Assembly (NCBI GenBank): GCA_046297395.1
Contig: JBKCNM010000097.1
Location: 1 to 29,266, forward strand
From: JBEICQ01 sp046297395
GTDB lineage: Bacteria; Bacteroidota; Bacteroidia; UBA4408
DNA: 29,266 nucleotides
Direction: 5' to 3'
A model generated the notes under the pieces. It worked only from the letters and a program-made list of their open reading frames with translations. It searched no databases and was not told where the DNA came from. Shown here piece by piece: positions 22,198 to 29,266 of this stretch; positions within the stretch are counted from its first letter, which is position 1, and each line of letters starts with the position of its first letter. The position numbers and the translations under genes were made by a program.

Positions 22198-23139
22198 ATG
22201 ATATCAATAGTCATCCCTCTTTTTAATGAGGAAGAAAATGTAAATCAGTTGTACCGAAGACTTACGGCTGCAGCTCCTCTCTGGCAGGATAATTACGAAA
22301 TTCTTTTTGTGGACGATGGATCATCAGACAATACCATTTCTCTTCTAAAGGATATTTGCCTTACAGATAAACATATTAAAATTGTAAAACTCTCACGAAA
22401 CTATGGTCACCAGGCCGCCATCAGCGCAGGTATTAAAAATGCCAAAGGCGATGCGGTAGTCATCATGGACGGCGACCTGCAGGATCCTCCCGAAGAATTG
22501 CCAAAGTTTTTAGCCAAATGGAGAGAAGGGTATCATGTGGTATATGCAATCCGTACAAAACGAAAAGAGGGATTTTTTAAAAAAGTAGCCTACAAATCCT
22601 TTTACCGATTGCTCAAGGTCATCAGCAACATCGACATTCCGTTGGATTCAGGAGATTTTTGTGTGATGGATAAAAAAGTAGTAAAAGTGCTTAATAATGA
22701 TATCACTGAGCAAAGCCGTTTCGTGCGTGGATTAAGGGCATATTCAGGATTTAAACAAATCGGAATTGAGTATGAGCGAGCCGAGCGAGCAGCAGGAGAG
22801 GTGAAATATACTTTTAAAAAACTGATGAAATTGGCCATTGATGGATTGCTTGATTTCTCCACTTTTCCACTGCGCATCGCCACTTATCTGGGATTGTTTA
22901 TCTCCCTGCCCTCATTTTTTATTGGTATCTTTTTTATCATTCATCGTATTTTTAATTTTAAAATCCTTGGGTATTCACCTTCCGACACACCGGGTCTTGC
23001 TTCTCTTGCAGTAGGTGTTTTTTTCATCGGAGGTGTTATTCTACTCATTCTCGGAATTATCGGAGAATATATAGGCCGTATTTATTTTGAAGTAAAAAGA
23101 CGGCCGTTCTATATTGTTGAAGAAATTATTAATGAATAG
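22198..23139 (+). CDS. GT2 glycosyltransferase, DPM1/GtrB/ArnC-like, with two membrane helices
   Basis: 313 residues. A GT-A domain starts at the N-terminus (ISIVIPLFNEEENVNQLYRR, LFVDDGSSDNTI). The DxD-type metal site follows (VVIMDGDLQDPPEELP), then RKEGFFKKVAYKSFYRLLK and the SGDFCVMDKKVV loop. Two C-terminal hydrophobic helices (LGLFISLPSFFIGIFFIIHRI; LAVGVFFIGGVILLILGIIG) are followed by EYIGRIYFEVKRRPFYIVEE. This layout is that of enzymes transferring a sugar from a nucleotide to undecaprenyl phosphate at the inner face of the membrane. It follows the FAD oxidoreductase by 1 bp. A GtrA-type flippase is not present nearby. The sugar is unknown. Confidence 0.9.
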   Translation: MISIVIPLFNEEENVNQLYRRLTAAAPLWQDNYEILFVDDGSSDNTISLLKDICLTDKHIKIVKLSRNYGHQAAISAGIKNAKGDAVVIMDGDLQDPPEELPKFLAKWREGYHVVYAIRTKRKEGFFKKVAYKSFYRLLKVISNIDIPLDSGDFCVMDKKVVKVLNNDITEQSRFVRGLRAYSGFKQIGIEYERAERAAGEVKYTFKKLMKLAIDGLLDFSTFPLRIATYLGLFISLPSFFIGIFFIIHRIFNFKILGYSPSDTPGLASLAVGVFFIGGVILLILGIIGEYIGRIYFEVKRRPFYIVEEIINE

Positions 23140-23155
23140 GGAATTGTGGGTTCCC
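23139..23155. terminator. Small hairpin between convergent GT2 and ABC genes
   Basis: GGGAA (23139-23143) pairs with TTCCC (23151-23155) around a 7-nt loop, starting in the GT2 stop codon. No T-run follows. It is a weak candidate only. Confidence 0.25.
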
Positions 23156-23162
23156 ATAAGAT

Positions 23163-24101
23163 TTATTCACCGGCATCTTTCGACGCAGACTTCTTTTGCA
23201 GGGCCTGTAAAAATATTTCGTGCATACCCGGAATAATCTCTCTGATGCTATGTATCTCAACATGATTTATGAGATAAGTCAGAAGGGAAGATACAGTATG
23301 GTTGTTTAACAATTTTATTTTTGCTTTGGTTATCCCTTCTTCTGTGTGATGATCCAACAACTCAAATCCTCCCCATGCTGCATTGGTGAAGGCGATTAAA
23401 TTTCCCCGAAAGCCAATTTCATAAGCACTCGCAGAATATTGCTTTTTGATATCATTAACTTTTCCTGATAAAACAATGCTCGATTGATTTACAAGGGCAA
23501 TATGCTCGCAGAGTGTTTCCACGCTACCCATATTATGTGTGGACAAAATGATGGTTGTGCCCATGTTTTTTAATGTCATGATCTCATCAATAACCAATTG
23601 AGCATTCACAGGGTCAAAACCGGAGAACGGTTCATCAAGGATTAGCAGATCAGGTTTGTGCACCACAGTAATGATGAACTGAAGCTTTTGTTGCATGCCC
23701 TTCGATAATTCTTCTACTTTCTTGTTCCACCATGATTCAATCTCAAATTTTCTGAACCAGTGAATAAGATTATCCATGGCATCAGGCTTGCTCATTCCTT
23801 TTAATCTTGCAAAGTAGAGTGCTTGCTCGCCAACAGACATTTTTTTGTACAGACCTCGTTCTTCCGGCAAATATCCTATGCGGGCAGAGTGTTTAGGTTG
23901 AAGTGGTTCTCCCATGAAAAAGACAGTACCGCTATCCGGCATGGTAATCTGATTGATTACCCTGATGAGTGTTGTTTTCCCCGCACCATTCGGGCCGAGT
24001 AAACCAAAAATACTTCCTCTTGGTACAGAAATATTGATGTGATCCAGCACTCTTTTGCCGGTATATTCTTTCACCAAATCTTTGGTCTCTACACAAATCA
24101 T
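23163..24101 (-). CDS. ABC transporter ATP-binding protein (NatA-like)
   Basis: 312 residues from the ATG at 24101, which overlaps the hemL stop as ATGA; an ATG at 24116 is the alternative. The ATPase is complete: Walker A GPNGAGKTT, then IGYLPEERGLYKKM, signature LSKGMQQKLQ, Walker B LLILDEPFSGFDP and H-loop STHNMGSVETLC. The C-terminal region after about residue 215 resembles the DUF4162 tail of NatA/YhaQ-type exporters (QYSASAYEIGF, IREIIPGMHEIFLQAL). Such ATPases normally sit with a NatB-type permease gene, but the next gene is convergent and unrelated, so the permease must be elsewhere or missing. Coupling to hemL makes co-expression likely. The substrate is unknown. Confidence 0.88.
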   Translation of the reverse strand: MICVETKDLVKEYTGKRVLDHINISVPRGSIFGLLGPNGAGKTTLIRVINQITMPDSGTVFFMGEPLQPKHSARIGYLPEERGLYKKMSVGEQALYFARLKGMSKPDAMDNLIHWFRKFEIESWWNKKVEELSKGMQQKLQFIITVVHKPDLLILDEPFSGFDPVNAQLVIDEIMTLKNMGTTIILSTHNMGSVETLCEHIALVNQSSIVLSGKVNDIKKQYSASAYEIGFRGNLIAFTNAAWGGFELLDHHTEEGITKAKIKLLNNHTVSSLLTYLINHVEIHSIREIIPGMHEIFLQALQKKSASKDAGE

Positions 24102-25399
24102 CGCATTGTTTTCCATGCTTGCTCCGCTGTGCCGGTGATTACTTTAACGGCCTGATGCAATTGATCTTCCTGATGCGCTGAGGAAACGAATCCCACTTCA
24201 TAAGCTGAAGGCCCGAAGTAGATTCCTTTTTCCAACATCAAATGATACATTCTATTGAATAAACTGACTCCCTTTTCGCTGATGTTGTCAGCCCTGCGTA
24301 TCACTTCAGTTGAGCAGGCTGAAAACCAGAACACAGATCCTATGGACACCAGACTGAGAGGAATATTTTTTTCCCTGCAAAAGTTATTTACTCCTGTACA
24401 TAGCAAGTTTGTTTTTGCTTCCAGCGATTCATAAAATCCTTGTGCAAGGCATTTTTTTAATTGTGCAATACCGGCTGCCATTGCCAGAGGATTTCCGCTA
24501 AGAGTACCCGCTTGGTATACATTTCCCTCAGGAGCAACACATGACATGATTTGAGCTTTCCCCCCATAGGCACCAACGGGAAGACCACCTCCAATTATTT
24601 TACCAAATGTAAACAGGTCCGGTGCAATACCATAGTATCCGGCCGCTCCACTAAAACCTATACGAAATCCGCTGATTACCTCATCGAATATGAGAAGAGA
24701 TCCATTTTTTTTGGTAAGCTCAGAAAGTCTCTGAAGAAATGATTTTTCCTGAAGCAACAGGCCATTGTTGGCGGGAACAGGTTCAATAATAGCGGCCGCA
24801 ATTTGCTGGCCATATGTTTCGAATACCTCTTGTAAGGCCACTGTGTCTCCCAGCGGAACAACCAATGTTTCATTTGCAAGTGCTGCAGGTACACCTGCCG
24901 ATGAGGAAGTACCAAAGGTGACAAGGCCTGATCCGGCTTTCACCATCAGAGAGTCAACATGACCATGGTAACAACCTTCAAACTTCAGAATTTTATCTCT
25001 TCCTGTAAATCCTCTTGCCAGCCTAACGGCAGACATCACAGCTTCTGTACCGGAACTTACAAAACGAATTTTCTCCACCATCGGATGATGGTTGATAACA
25101 AGAGCAGCCAACTCATTTTCCAATCTTGTAGGAGTGCCAAACGAAGTGCCGTTTTGCATTGTTTCGCTCAAGGCCTGGAGCACCTCATCGCATGCATGCC
25201 CATGAATAAGCGGACCCCATGAACAACAAAAGTCAATAAAACTGTTGCCATCCTCATCTTCTACAACAGCACCTTTTCCGGAACGCAAAAATACCGGAGT
25301 CCCACCAACCGAACCAAAAGCCCTCACCGGAGAATTGACTCCTCCGGGAAAAAAAGTTTTTGCTTTCTCGAATAGGGTTTGGCTGATGCGTTGATTCAT
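24098..25399 (-). CDS. hemL: Glutamate-1-semialdehyde 2,1-aminomutase
   Basis: 433 residues from the ATG at 25399; a TTG three codons upstream is less likely. This PLP enzyme converts glutamate 1-semialdehyde to 5-aminolevulinate in the C5 route to haem and other tetrapyrroles. Class-III aminotransferase motifs are clear: FFPGGVNSPVRAFG, DFCCSWGPLIHGH, RFVSSGTEAVMSAVRLARG, KFEGCYHGHVDSLMVKAGSG, LIFDEVISGFRIG, and the PLP lysine in FTFGKIIGGGLPVGAYGG at about residue 265. Length is as expected. A likely promoter (TAGTTTTG) lies between crtI and hemL, so it can be expressed apart from crtI. Its stop overlaps the ABC ATPase start. A tetrapyrrole link to carotenoid synthesis may simply reflect shared stress or light control. 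Confidence 0.96.
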   Translation of the reverse strand: MNQRISQTLFEKAKTFFPGGVNSPVRAFGSVGGTPVFLRSGKGAVVEDEDGNSFIDFCCSWGPLIHGHACDEVLQALSETMQNGTSFGTPTRLENELAALVINHHPMVEKIRFVSSGTEAVMSAVRLARGFTGRDKILKFEGCYHGHVDSLMVKAGSGLVTFGTSSSAGVPAALANETLVVPLGDTVALQEVFETYGQQIAAAIIEPVPANNGLLLQEKSFLQRLSELTKKNGSLLIFDEVISGFRIGFSGAAGYYGIAPDLFTFGKIIGGGLPVGAYGGKAQIMSCVAPEGNVYQAGTLSGNPLAMAAGIAQLKKCLAQGFYESLEAKTNLLCTGVNNFCREKNIPLSLVSIGSVFWFSACSTEVIRRADNISEKGVSLFNRMYHLMLEKGIYFGPSAYEVGFVSSAHQEDQLHQAVKVITGTAEQAWKTMR

Positions 25400-25428
25400 G
25401 GTGAACAATGATACCTTCTAAAGGTCAG

Positions 25429-25436
25429 CAAAACTA
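25429..25436 (-). promoter_or_regulatory. Candidate -7 box of hemL
   Basis: Leftward TAGTTTTG is an exact TAnnTTTG match in the 54-bp crtI-hemL gap, 29 bp before the hemL ATG. The -33 region overlaps the crtI end and shows no good TTG. Confidence 0.4.
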
Positions 25437-25453
25437 AGCGTTTTTGGAAATGT

Positions 25454-26929
25454 TCAGGAAAGCATAAATGAAACTTCTCTTGCCGCAAGCTCTCCGGAAA
25501 TAAGAGATGGAGGTACGCCCGGACCGGGCACCGTAAGCTGACCGGCGAACACAAGATTGCTTACTTTTTTACTCCGCAGCGCAGGCTTTAAAAAAGCGGT
25601 CTGTGGAAGCGTATTCGCAAGGCCATACGCATTGCCTTTAAAAGAATGGTAATCTTGGATAAAGTTGCTTACGGAATAAGTTCTGGAATACACAACATGC
25701 TCTTTAATTGTATCTCCTGTTTGTTTTTCCATTCGTCCCAGCAGGCTTTGCAGATATTTCTCATGGAGTTGGGCATCATCTTTCAGCCCGGGAGCAACGG
25801 GGATAAGCAAAAAGAGATTTTCATGACCCTCAGGAGCAACGGTTGAATCTGTAATGGATGGTGCACAAGCATAGAACAATGGATGATCGGGCCATTGTGG
25901 ACGAGAATAAATCTGGGCAGCATGTGCAGGAAAATCTGCATCAAAAAACAAATTGTGGTGCAGAAGCCCTTTGATTTTTTTGTTGATACCAAGATAAAAG
26001 AGCAGAGAGGAAGGTGCAAGTTTGCGTGAGTTCCAATATTTCTCATGATAATTCGATCGCCCTTTTAGAAGGACGCTGTCAACATGGTGATAATCCGCTG
26101 AAGCAACAACTGCATCACAAGCGTGTTCCCCTTTTTCCGATAGTACTTTACTTATTTTTTTTCCCTCGAATACAAATCCTTTTACTTCCGCATGGGTTTG
26201 TATGTGAACCCCTAGTTCCTTTGCTAGCGAGGTCATTCCCTCCACTATTTTATACATGCCTCCCATCGGGTACCAGGTTCCCAATTGCATATCGGCATAA
26301 TTCATCAAGCTATACAGGGCAGGCGTATCCGAAGCGGTTGCACCCAAAAACAAAATTGGAAATTCAACCAACTGAAGTAAGCGGGGATCCTTGAAATATT
26401 TTTCGGCATGCTTTTTAAAACTGCTAAGCAAATTGAGTTTTAATACATCAGGCAGAAGGGAAAGCTTAGCGAACTCCCAAATGGAATGACCGGGCATGTA
26501 AACAAGATCCCCAATGCCCTTTTGGTATTTGTATGCCGCATCTTTGAGAAACAAACGAAGCTTTTCTCCGCTGCCGGACTCAATGCTATCAAACAAAGCA
26601 CAAAGTGCACCCACATCGGATGGGATGTTATGACTCTCGTTTCCGGGAAAAACAACTTGGTAAGAGGGAGAAAGCCGGGTGAGGTGGTAGTAGTCTGAAA
26701 CTTTTTTTCCGAAAGCACCGAAGAACCTTTCGAAAATATCGGGCATCCAATACCAACTTGGACCCATGTCATACACAAAACCGTTTGAAGAGAAGGTACG
26801 CGCCCTCCCTCCTGTCATTTCATTTTTTTCGAGTATGGTAACTTTGTGGCCGGCTTTTGCAAGGAAGCAGGCAGCTGCTAAACCGGAAAACCCTGCCCCG
26901 ATTACAACAACTTTTCGGGATGCATTCAC
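25454..26929 (-). CDS. crtI: Phytoene desaturase (CrtI type)
   Basis: 491 residues from a GTG (26929) 9 bp after the sigma-factor stop; no in-frame ATG is suitable. CrtI introduces double bonds into phytoene to give coloured carotenes such as lycopene. The FAD motif is at the N-terminus (KVVVIGAGFSGLAAACFLAK, LEKNEMTGGRARTF), followed by FVYDMGPSWYWMPDIFERFF and YPMGGMYKIVEGMTSLAKEL. The C-terminal signature LVFAGQLTVPGPGVPPSLIS-GELAA is characteristic of the family. Length is typical (about 490-500). It forms a unit with the upstream ECF sigma factor, an arrangement known for carotenoid loci of Bacteroidota. crtB, normally next, is replaced by hemL here, so phytoene synthase must be encoded elsewhere. 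Confidence 0.94.
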   Translation of the reverse strand: MNASRKVVVIGAGFSGLAAACFLAKAGHKVTILEKNEMTGGRARTFSSNGFVYDMGPSWYWMPDIFERFFGAFGKKVSDYYHLTRLSPSYQVVFPGNESHNIPSDVGALCALFDSIESGSGEKLRLFLKDAAYKYQKGIGDLVYMPGHSIWEFAKLSLLPDVLKLNLLSSFKKHAEKYFKDPRLLQLVEFPILFLGATASDTPALYSLMNYADMQLGTWYPMGGMYKIVEGMTSLAKELGVHIQTHAEVKGFVFEGKKISKVLSEKGEHACDAVVASADYHHVDSVLLKGRSNYHEKYWNSRKLAPSSLLFYLGINKKIKGLLHHNLFFDADFPAHAAQIYSRPQWPDHPLFYACAPSITDSTVAPEGHENLFLLIPVAPGLKDDAQLHEKYLQSLLGRMEKQTGDTIKEHVVYSRTYSVSNFIQDYHSFKGNAYGLANTLPQTAFLKPALRSKKVSNLVFAGQLTVPGPGVPPSLISGELAAREVSFMLS

Positions 26930-26938
26930 AGGGGAAAA

Positions 26939-27442
26939 TTATCTAAAATCTTTGAGCTGGAACATGAGTTTTTTGCGGGCAAGGAAAATCCTGCTTTTCA
27001 CAGTGCCTATGGGCAAAGCCAAATATTCTGCAATCTCTTTGTATTTGTATCCCTCATAAAACATGGCAAAGGGAATCCTGAGTTCTTCTTCCAATGAATC
27101 CAGTATTTTACGGATGTCCTTGTGAGAGATTTGAGATACCGGAGAAACTTCTGAGTTGGTTTGAGGAGCATTCAAAAAATACAGATCTTTTGTATGATCC
27201 ACAATTTGCCGCGTCTTTTGGTTCCTTCTGTAGTTATTGATGAAGGTGTTTTTCATGATGGTATACAACCACGCCTTCAGATTGGTCGCGTCAGTAAACT
27301 TGTCTTTATAGAGGATGGCTTTATACATGGTTTCCTGAAGAAGATCTTTGGCGTCTTCAGAATCATGGGTAAGGCTGATCGCAAAATAGTTGAGCGCCTG
27401 TTTAAATCCCAATATTTTTTGATTGAACTCAAGTGTTGACAT
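26939..27442 (-). CDS. ECF-type RNA polymerase sigma factor of the carotenoid locus
   Basis: 167 residues from the ATG at 27442; the frame extends to 27499, but that part overlaps the promoter. Region 2 is at 1-85: NYFAISLTHDSEDAKDLLQE-TMYKA, then NLKAWLYTIMKNTFINNYRR, the -10 recognition helix. Region 4 is near the C-terminus: LEEELRIPFAMFYEGYKYKE-IAEYL and LPIGTVKSRIFLARKKL, the -35 recognition helix-turn-helix. The stop is 9 bp before crtI. In other bacteria ECF factors of this place drive light- or singlet-oxygen-induced carotenoid genes. No anti-sigma gene accompanies it, so control probably acts on its own promoter, which carries repeated elements (27460-27516). Confidence 0.93.
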   Translation of the reverse strand: MSTLEFNQKILGFKQALNYFAISLTHDSEDAKDLLQETMYKAILYKDKFTDATNLKAWLYTIMKNTFINNYRRNQKTRQIVDHTKDLYFLNAPQTNSEVSPVSQISHKDIRKILDSLEEELRIPFAMFYEGYKYKEIAEYLALPIGTVKSRIFLARKKLMFQLKDFR

Positions 27443-27459
27443 AGTGTTTAATTTTTTTG

Positions 27460-27516
27460 CTGTTTGGTTAAACAGATATTGTTGAACAAAAGTATTCAAT
27501 CATTAAACAAAACAAA
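27460..27516 (-). promoter_or_regulatory. Promoter of the sigma-crtI unit with three direct repeats and two dyads
   Basis: Leftward, TTTG (27513-27516), 18 bp, TACTTTTG (27487-27494) is an exact Bacteroidota promoter. Three direct repeats follow the same strand: TGTTTAAT (27502-27509), TGTTCAAC (27481-27488) and TGTTTAAC (27467-27474), spaced 21 and 14 bp. The second is centred in the dyad TTGTT-G-AACAA (27479-27489), overlapping the -7 box. The third lies in CTGTTT-N4-AAACAG (27460-27475), at the expected transcript start. Repeats over spacer, -7 box and start site are what a repressor such as the CarH-like protein at 11.6-12.5 kb would need. Binding is inferred, not shown. Confidence 0.55.
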
Positions 27517-28121
27517 TATCACCCTGTGAAAAAATTGTTAATATATTGGCAATCAATATGATAAAAATTATTTCATCTGCTCAATCCTCAGAAATCCCAT
27601 TTGTTTTTATCTCTATCCACCTCAAAAGAACATTCTCGAAGAGTTTTTATGGATTGGGTTCCAGCCAACAAGAATTGGGTGAAGAAATACACGACACCAA
27701 TGCTTGACATCATTTTTCATTTTGCCTGTCGCCTCAATTGTTTTCTCCAAGACGCAGAAATTTTTCTCAGGCTTTAGTCCTGAATAACACCAATAAGGAG
27801 AAGAAGACAAAGGATTTATACCTATTTCTTGTTAGAAGGAAACACCTACACTTCGAAATTTGGAAAAATTAAAATCCATTTTCAAATGTTGTTTTAATAT
27901 AGATCTATTTTATTTTTTTATTGTTCTCTCATTTGTTTAATCAATTACCATTCTACATTTAAGAATAAGCATATACATTGTTTTTGTAATACAAGTACTT
28001 ATCGCTACAGCTTGTTGTATGAATTTTTCCCAAGCTTTTTTGCATCCCGAACAAGCATAGCTTTTGCGCTCATTGTATCATTGAAGAAAAATTGTCTTCG
28101 CGCATACCAAAAAGAAGGAAA
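27517..28121. other. AT-rich 600-bp region without a recognisable gene
   Basis: This separates the end of the phosphoesterase gene from the sigma-factor promoter. I see no tRNA, no convincing protein gene and no terminator with a T-run. The longest leftward frame (27622-27810, 62 codons, starting in SSPYWCYSGLKPEKNF) covers the least AT-rich part and has no family I can name. The rest (27850-28000) is strongly AT-rich. It may be the scar of a lost gene or a long regulatory/3' region. Confidence 0.4.
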
Positions 28122-28631
28122 CTAAATTGCTCTCTCTTTTTGAATAACTTTTAAATCGTGCAAAGCCCCTTCTCTGATGTCAAAACGCAGCATTGTTCTT
28201 ACTTTATGAAAACCCGAAACACCCGCAGCACCCGGATTCATATACAAAAACCGTGTTGGCGCATCCATCCATTTTACCTGAAGAATATGTGAGTGTCCGC
28301 AAATAAACACATCGGGTTTTTGCCGCCTGATCAGTTCATTCGCTTGTTCAGATACTTTTCTAATATTACCTCCGATATGTAAGATCATAAACGACATATT
28401 TTCCAAAGTGAAAAATTGCCACTCGGGACATGATTGCCTGACCTCTTTCCCATCAATATTTCCAAAGACAAATCTTTTTAATACTCGGGGAGTGTGTTTC
28501 TCAATCTGATGAAGCCATTCAATATTTCCGATATCCCCCGCATGCCATAACTCGTCGATGTTTGATGTATGGTTCAGGATAAATTCATCCAAACAACCAT
28601 GTGTATCAGATACCAGTAGAATGCGTTGCAA
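28122..28631 (-). CDS. YfcE/MJ0936-type calcineurin-like metallophosphoesterase
   Basis: 169 residues. The two-metal active site is complete: Asp9 and His11 (VSDTHGC), Asp33 (HAGDIGN), Asn58 (FGNID), His85 (ILHIGGN), and His113 and His115 (CGHSH). Family members hydrolyse phosphodiesters such as bis(p-nitrophenyl) phosphate; the natural substrate is usually unknown. The YfcE-like length and the lack of extra domains suggest a cytoplasmic housekeeping enzyme. The start lies 4 bp after the stop of the T9SS type B gene, so it could be co-transcribed with it. Confidence 0.93.
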   Translation of the reverse strand: MQRILLVSDTHGCLDEFILNHTSNIDELWHAGDIGNIEWLHQIEKHTPRVLKRFVFGNIDGKEVRQSCPEWQFFTLENMSFMILHIGGNIRKVSEQANELIRRQKPDVFICGHSHILQVKWMDAPTRFLYMNPGAAGVSGFHKVRTMLRFDIREGALHDLKVIQKERAI

Positions 28632-28635
28632 TACA

Positions 28636-29266
28636 CTATCGTATCAGAGTAACCTGTCCGTTTTTCCGATAGGTTTTTCCGGTTACATCAGTAGCCCTGA
28701 TCACCCAGGTGTAAACCCCCTCAGCTGCTTCATCTCCTTTAAAAATACCATCCCACTGGTTTTCCAGGCTCGATGAGGTAAACACCAATTGGCCCCAGCG
28801 ATCCATGATTACAATGTTGTAATCACTCAGATATTCCGATACAACTGAAAATGTATCATTAATTAAATCGCCATTGGGGGTAAACGCGCTTGGAATAAAC
28901 ATGGTAAAATTAGGACTGATGACCACGCACTGGATCAATGAATCCGGGCAACCATTTTCTGATATCTGACGGAGTTTCACACAATATTTACCGGTATCCT
29001 TATAAGTATGCAATGGGTTCAGTTCCGTAGTAATGGTGCCATCTCCCAGGTCCCAGTAATAAAGGTTGTTTTCCAATTCAGCAATCTGAAATTGTATTTT
29101 CGGATCCACAAGGGAAGTGGGTTGAGGGCCAAAAGTAAATTCCACTTGAGGGTTGGGATTCACTTTAATCACATTGTTAAGGGTCACAGTATCCTTGCAA
29201 CCATAGTTTGTTTCGCTCACCAGTCTCACATTGTAATTACCGGCATCCTGGTAACAATGAGTGGGG
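28636..29266 (-). CDS. PKD-domain protein with gliding-associated (T9SS type B) C-terminus, 5' end outside window
   Basis: The frame is open to the right edge, so the GTG at 29229 is not the real start and this is the end of a larger secreted protein. Residues near the window edge belong to one PKD repeat (THCYQDAGNYNVRLVSETNY). A second follows (FQIAELENNLYYWDLGDGT, PLHTYKDTGKYCVKLRQIS). The last 90 residues are the type B sorting domain: FIPSAFTPNGDLINDTF, YNIVIMDRWGQLVFTS, NQWDGIFKGDEAAEGVYTWV and KNGQVTLIR. Such proteins are exported by T9SS and attach to the surface or to SprF-type partners, often as adhesins. The total length and N-terminal domains cannot be seen. Confidence 0.93.
   Translation of the reverse strand, partial: PTHCYQDAGNYNVRLVSETNYGCKDTVTLNNVIKVNPNPQVEFTFGPQPTSLVDPKIQFQIAELENNLYYWDLGDGTITTELNPLHTYKDTGKYCVKLRQISENGCPDSLIQCVVISPNFTMFIPSAFTPNGDLINDTFSVVSEYLSDYNIVIMDRWGQLVFTSSSLENQWDGIFKGDEAAEGVYTWVIRATDVTGKTYRKNGQVTLIR

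Noticed and set aside
26014..26394. 126-codon rightward frame inside crtI
   Set aside because: Antisense to conserved CrtI sequence; proline/histidine/leucine-rich composition without a recognisable motif.
28636..29229. Complete 197-residue protein starting at the GTG at 29229
   Set aside because: The frame continues to the window edge with a clear PKD repeat, so the gene is truncated by the window rather than short.

Overview
This window reads as chromosomal DNA of an aerobic, probably pigmented and possibly gliding member of the Bacteroidota. The evidence is: two proteins with type IX secretion (T9SS) type A C-terminal sorting domains and one with the type B (gliding-associated) domain, a GldA-type ABC ATPase, a DUF983 protein, the short AMP nucleosidase beside HolA and a solitary HsdR-N protein, and several promoters matching the Bacteroidota consensus TTG/TTTG - about 17-22 bp - TAnnTTTG. 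A superoxide dismutase, a carotenoid desaturase and two phenylacetyl-CoA epoxidase subunits point to aerobic life. I cannot assign a family or genus from sequence alone. There is no rRNA, tRNA, CRISPR array, insertion sequence, phage gene or integrase. Nearly all genes are ordinary chromosomal genes.

Layout. 1-5.2 kb: the end of an SRPBCC protein meets a leftward run sod / recJ-paaB-paaC-GT-C membrane protein. 5.2-7.6 kb: an HsdR-N nuclease-domain protein diverges from AMP nucleosidase-holA. 7.6-11.6 kb: a secreted M14 carboxypeptidase (leftward) and an unrecognised lipoprotein/TPR pair (rightward). 11.6-15.3 kb: three leftward genes, a MerR-type regulator with a CarH-like cobalamin photoreceptor domain, a PurF-like amidophosphoribosyltransferase paralogue and a beta-carbonic anhydrase. 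15.4-18.0 kb: gldA, convergent with pgk, which diverges from a GNAT acetyltransferase. 18.0-20.6 kb: a palindromic repeat, two tandem short SSB genes, a terminator, a secreted beta-propeller protein and DUF983. 20.8-23.1 kb: an FAD oxidoreductase and a GT2 glycosyltransferase. 23.2-27.5 kb: leftward ECF sigma-crtI, then hemL-ABC ATPase. 27.5-28.1 kb: an AT-rich stretch without a recognisable gene. 28.1-29.3 kb: a YfcE-type phosphoesterase and the 3' part of a large PKD/T9SS type B adhesin-like protein.

How the genes fit together. The clearest functional theme is light/pigment control: an ECF sigma factor and crtI form a two-gene unit whose promoter carries three direct TGTTyAA repeats and dyads, while a CarH-like AdoCbl-binding repressor lies about 15 kb away. 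crtB is not in the window. Other candidates worth checking are paaBC stranded behind recJ without paaA; a pair of short SSBs with no acidic tail, behind two 14-bp palindromes spaced 20 bp; an almost symmetric two-way promoter between pgk and the GNAT gene; and a PurF paralogue whose glutaminase oxyanion-hole glycine is replaced by phenylalanine. I found no clear new multi-gene defence or mobile system. Start sites were chosen by homology, promoter position and gene overlap. No searches or computations were run.
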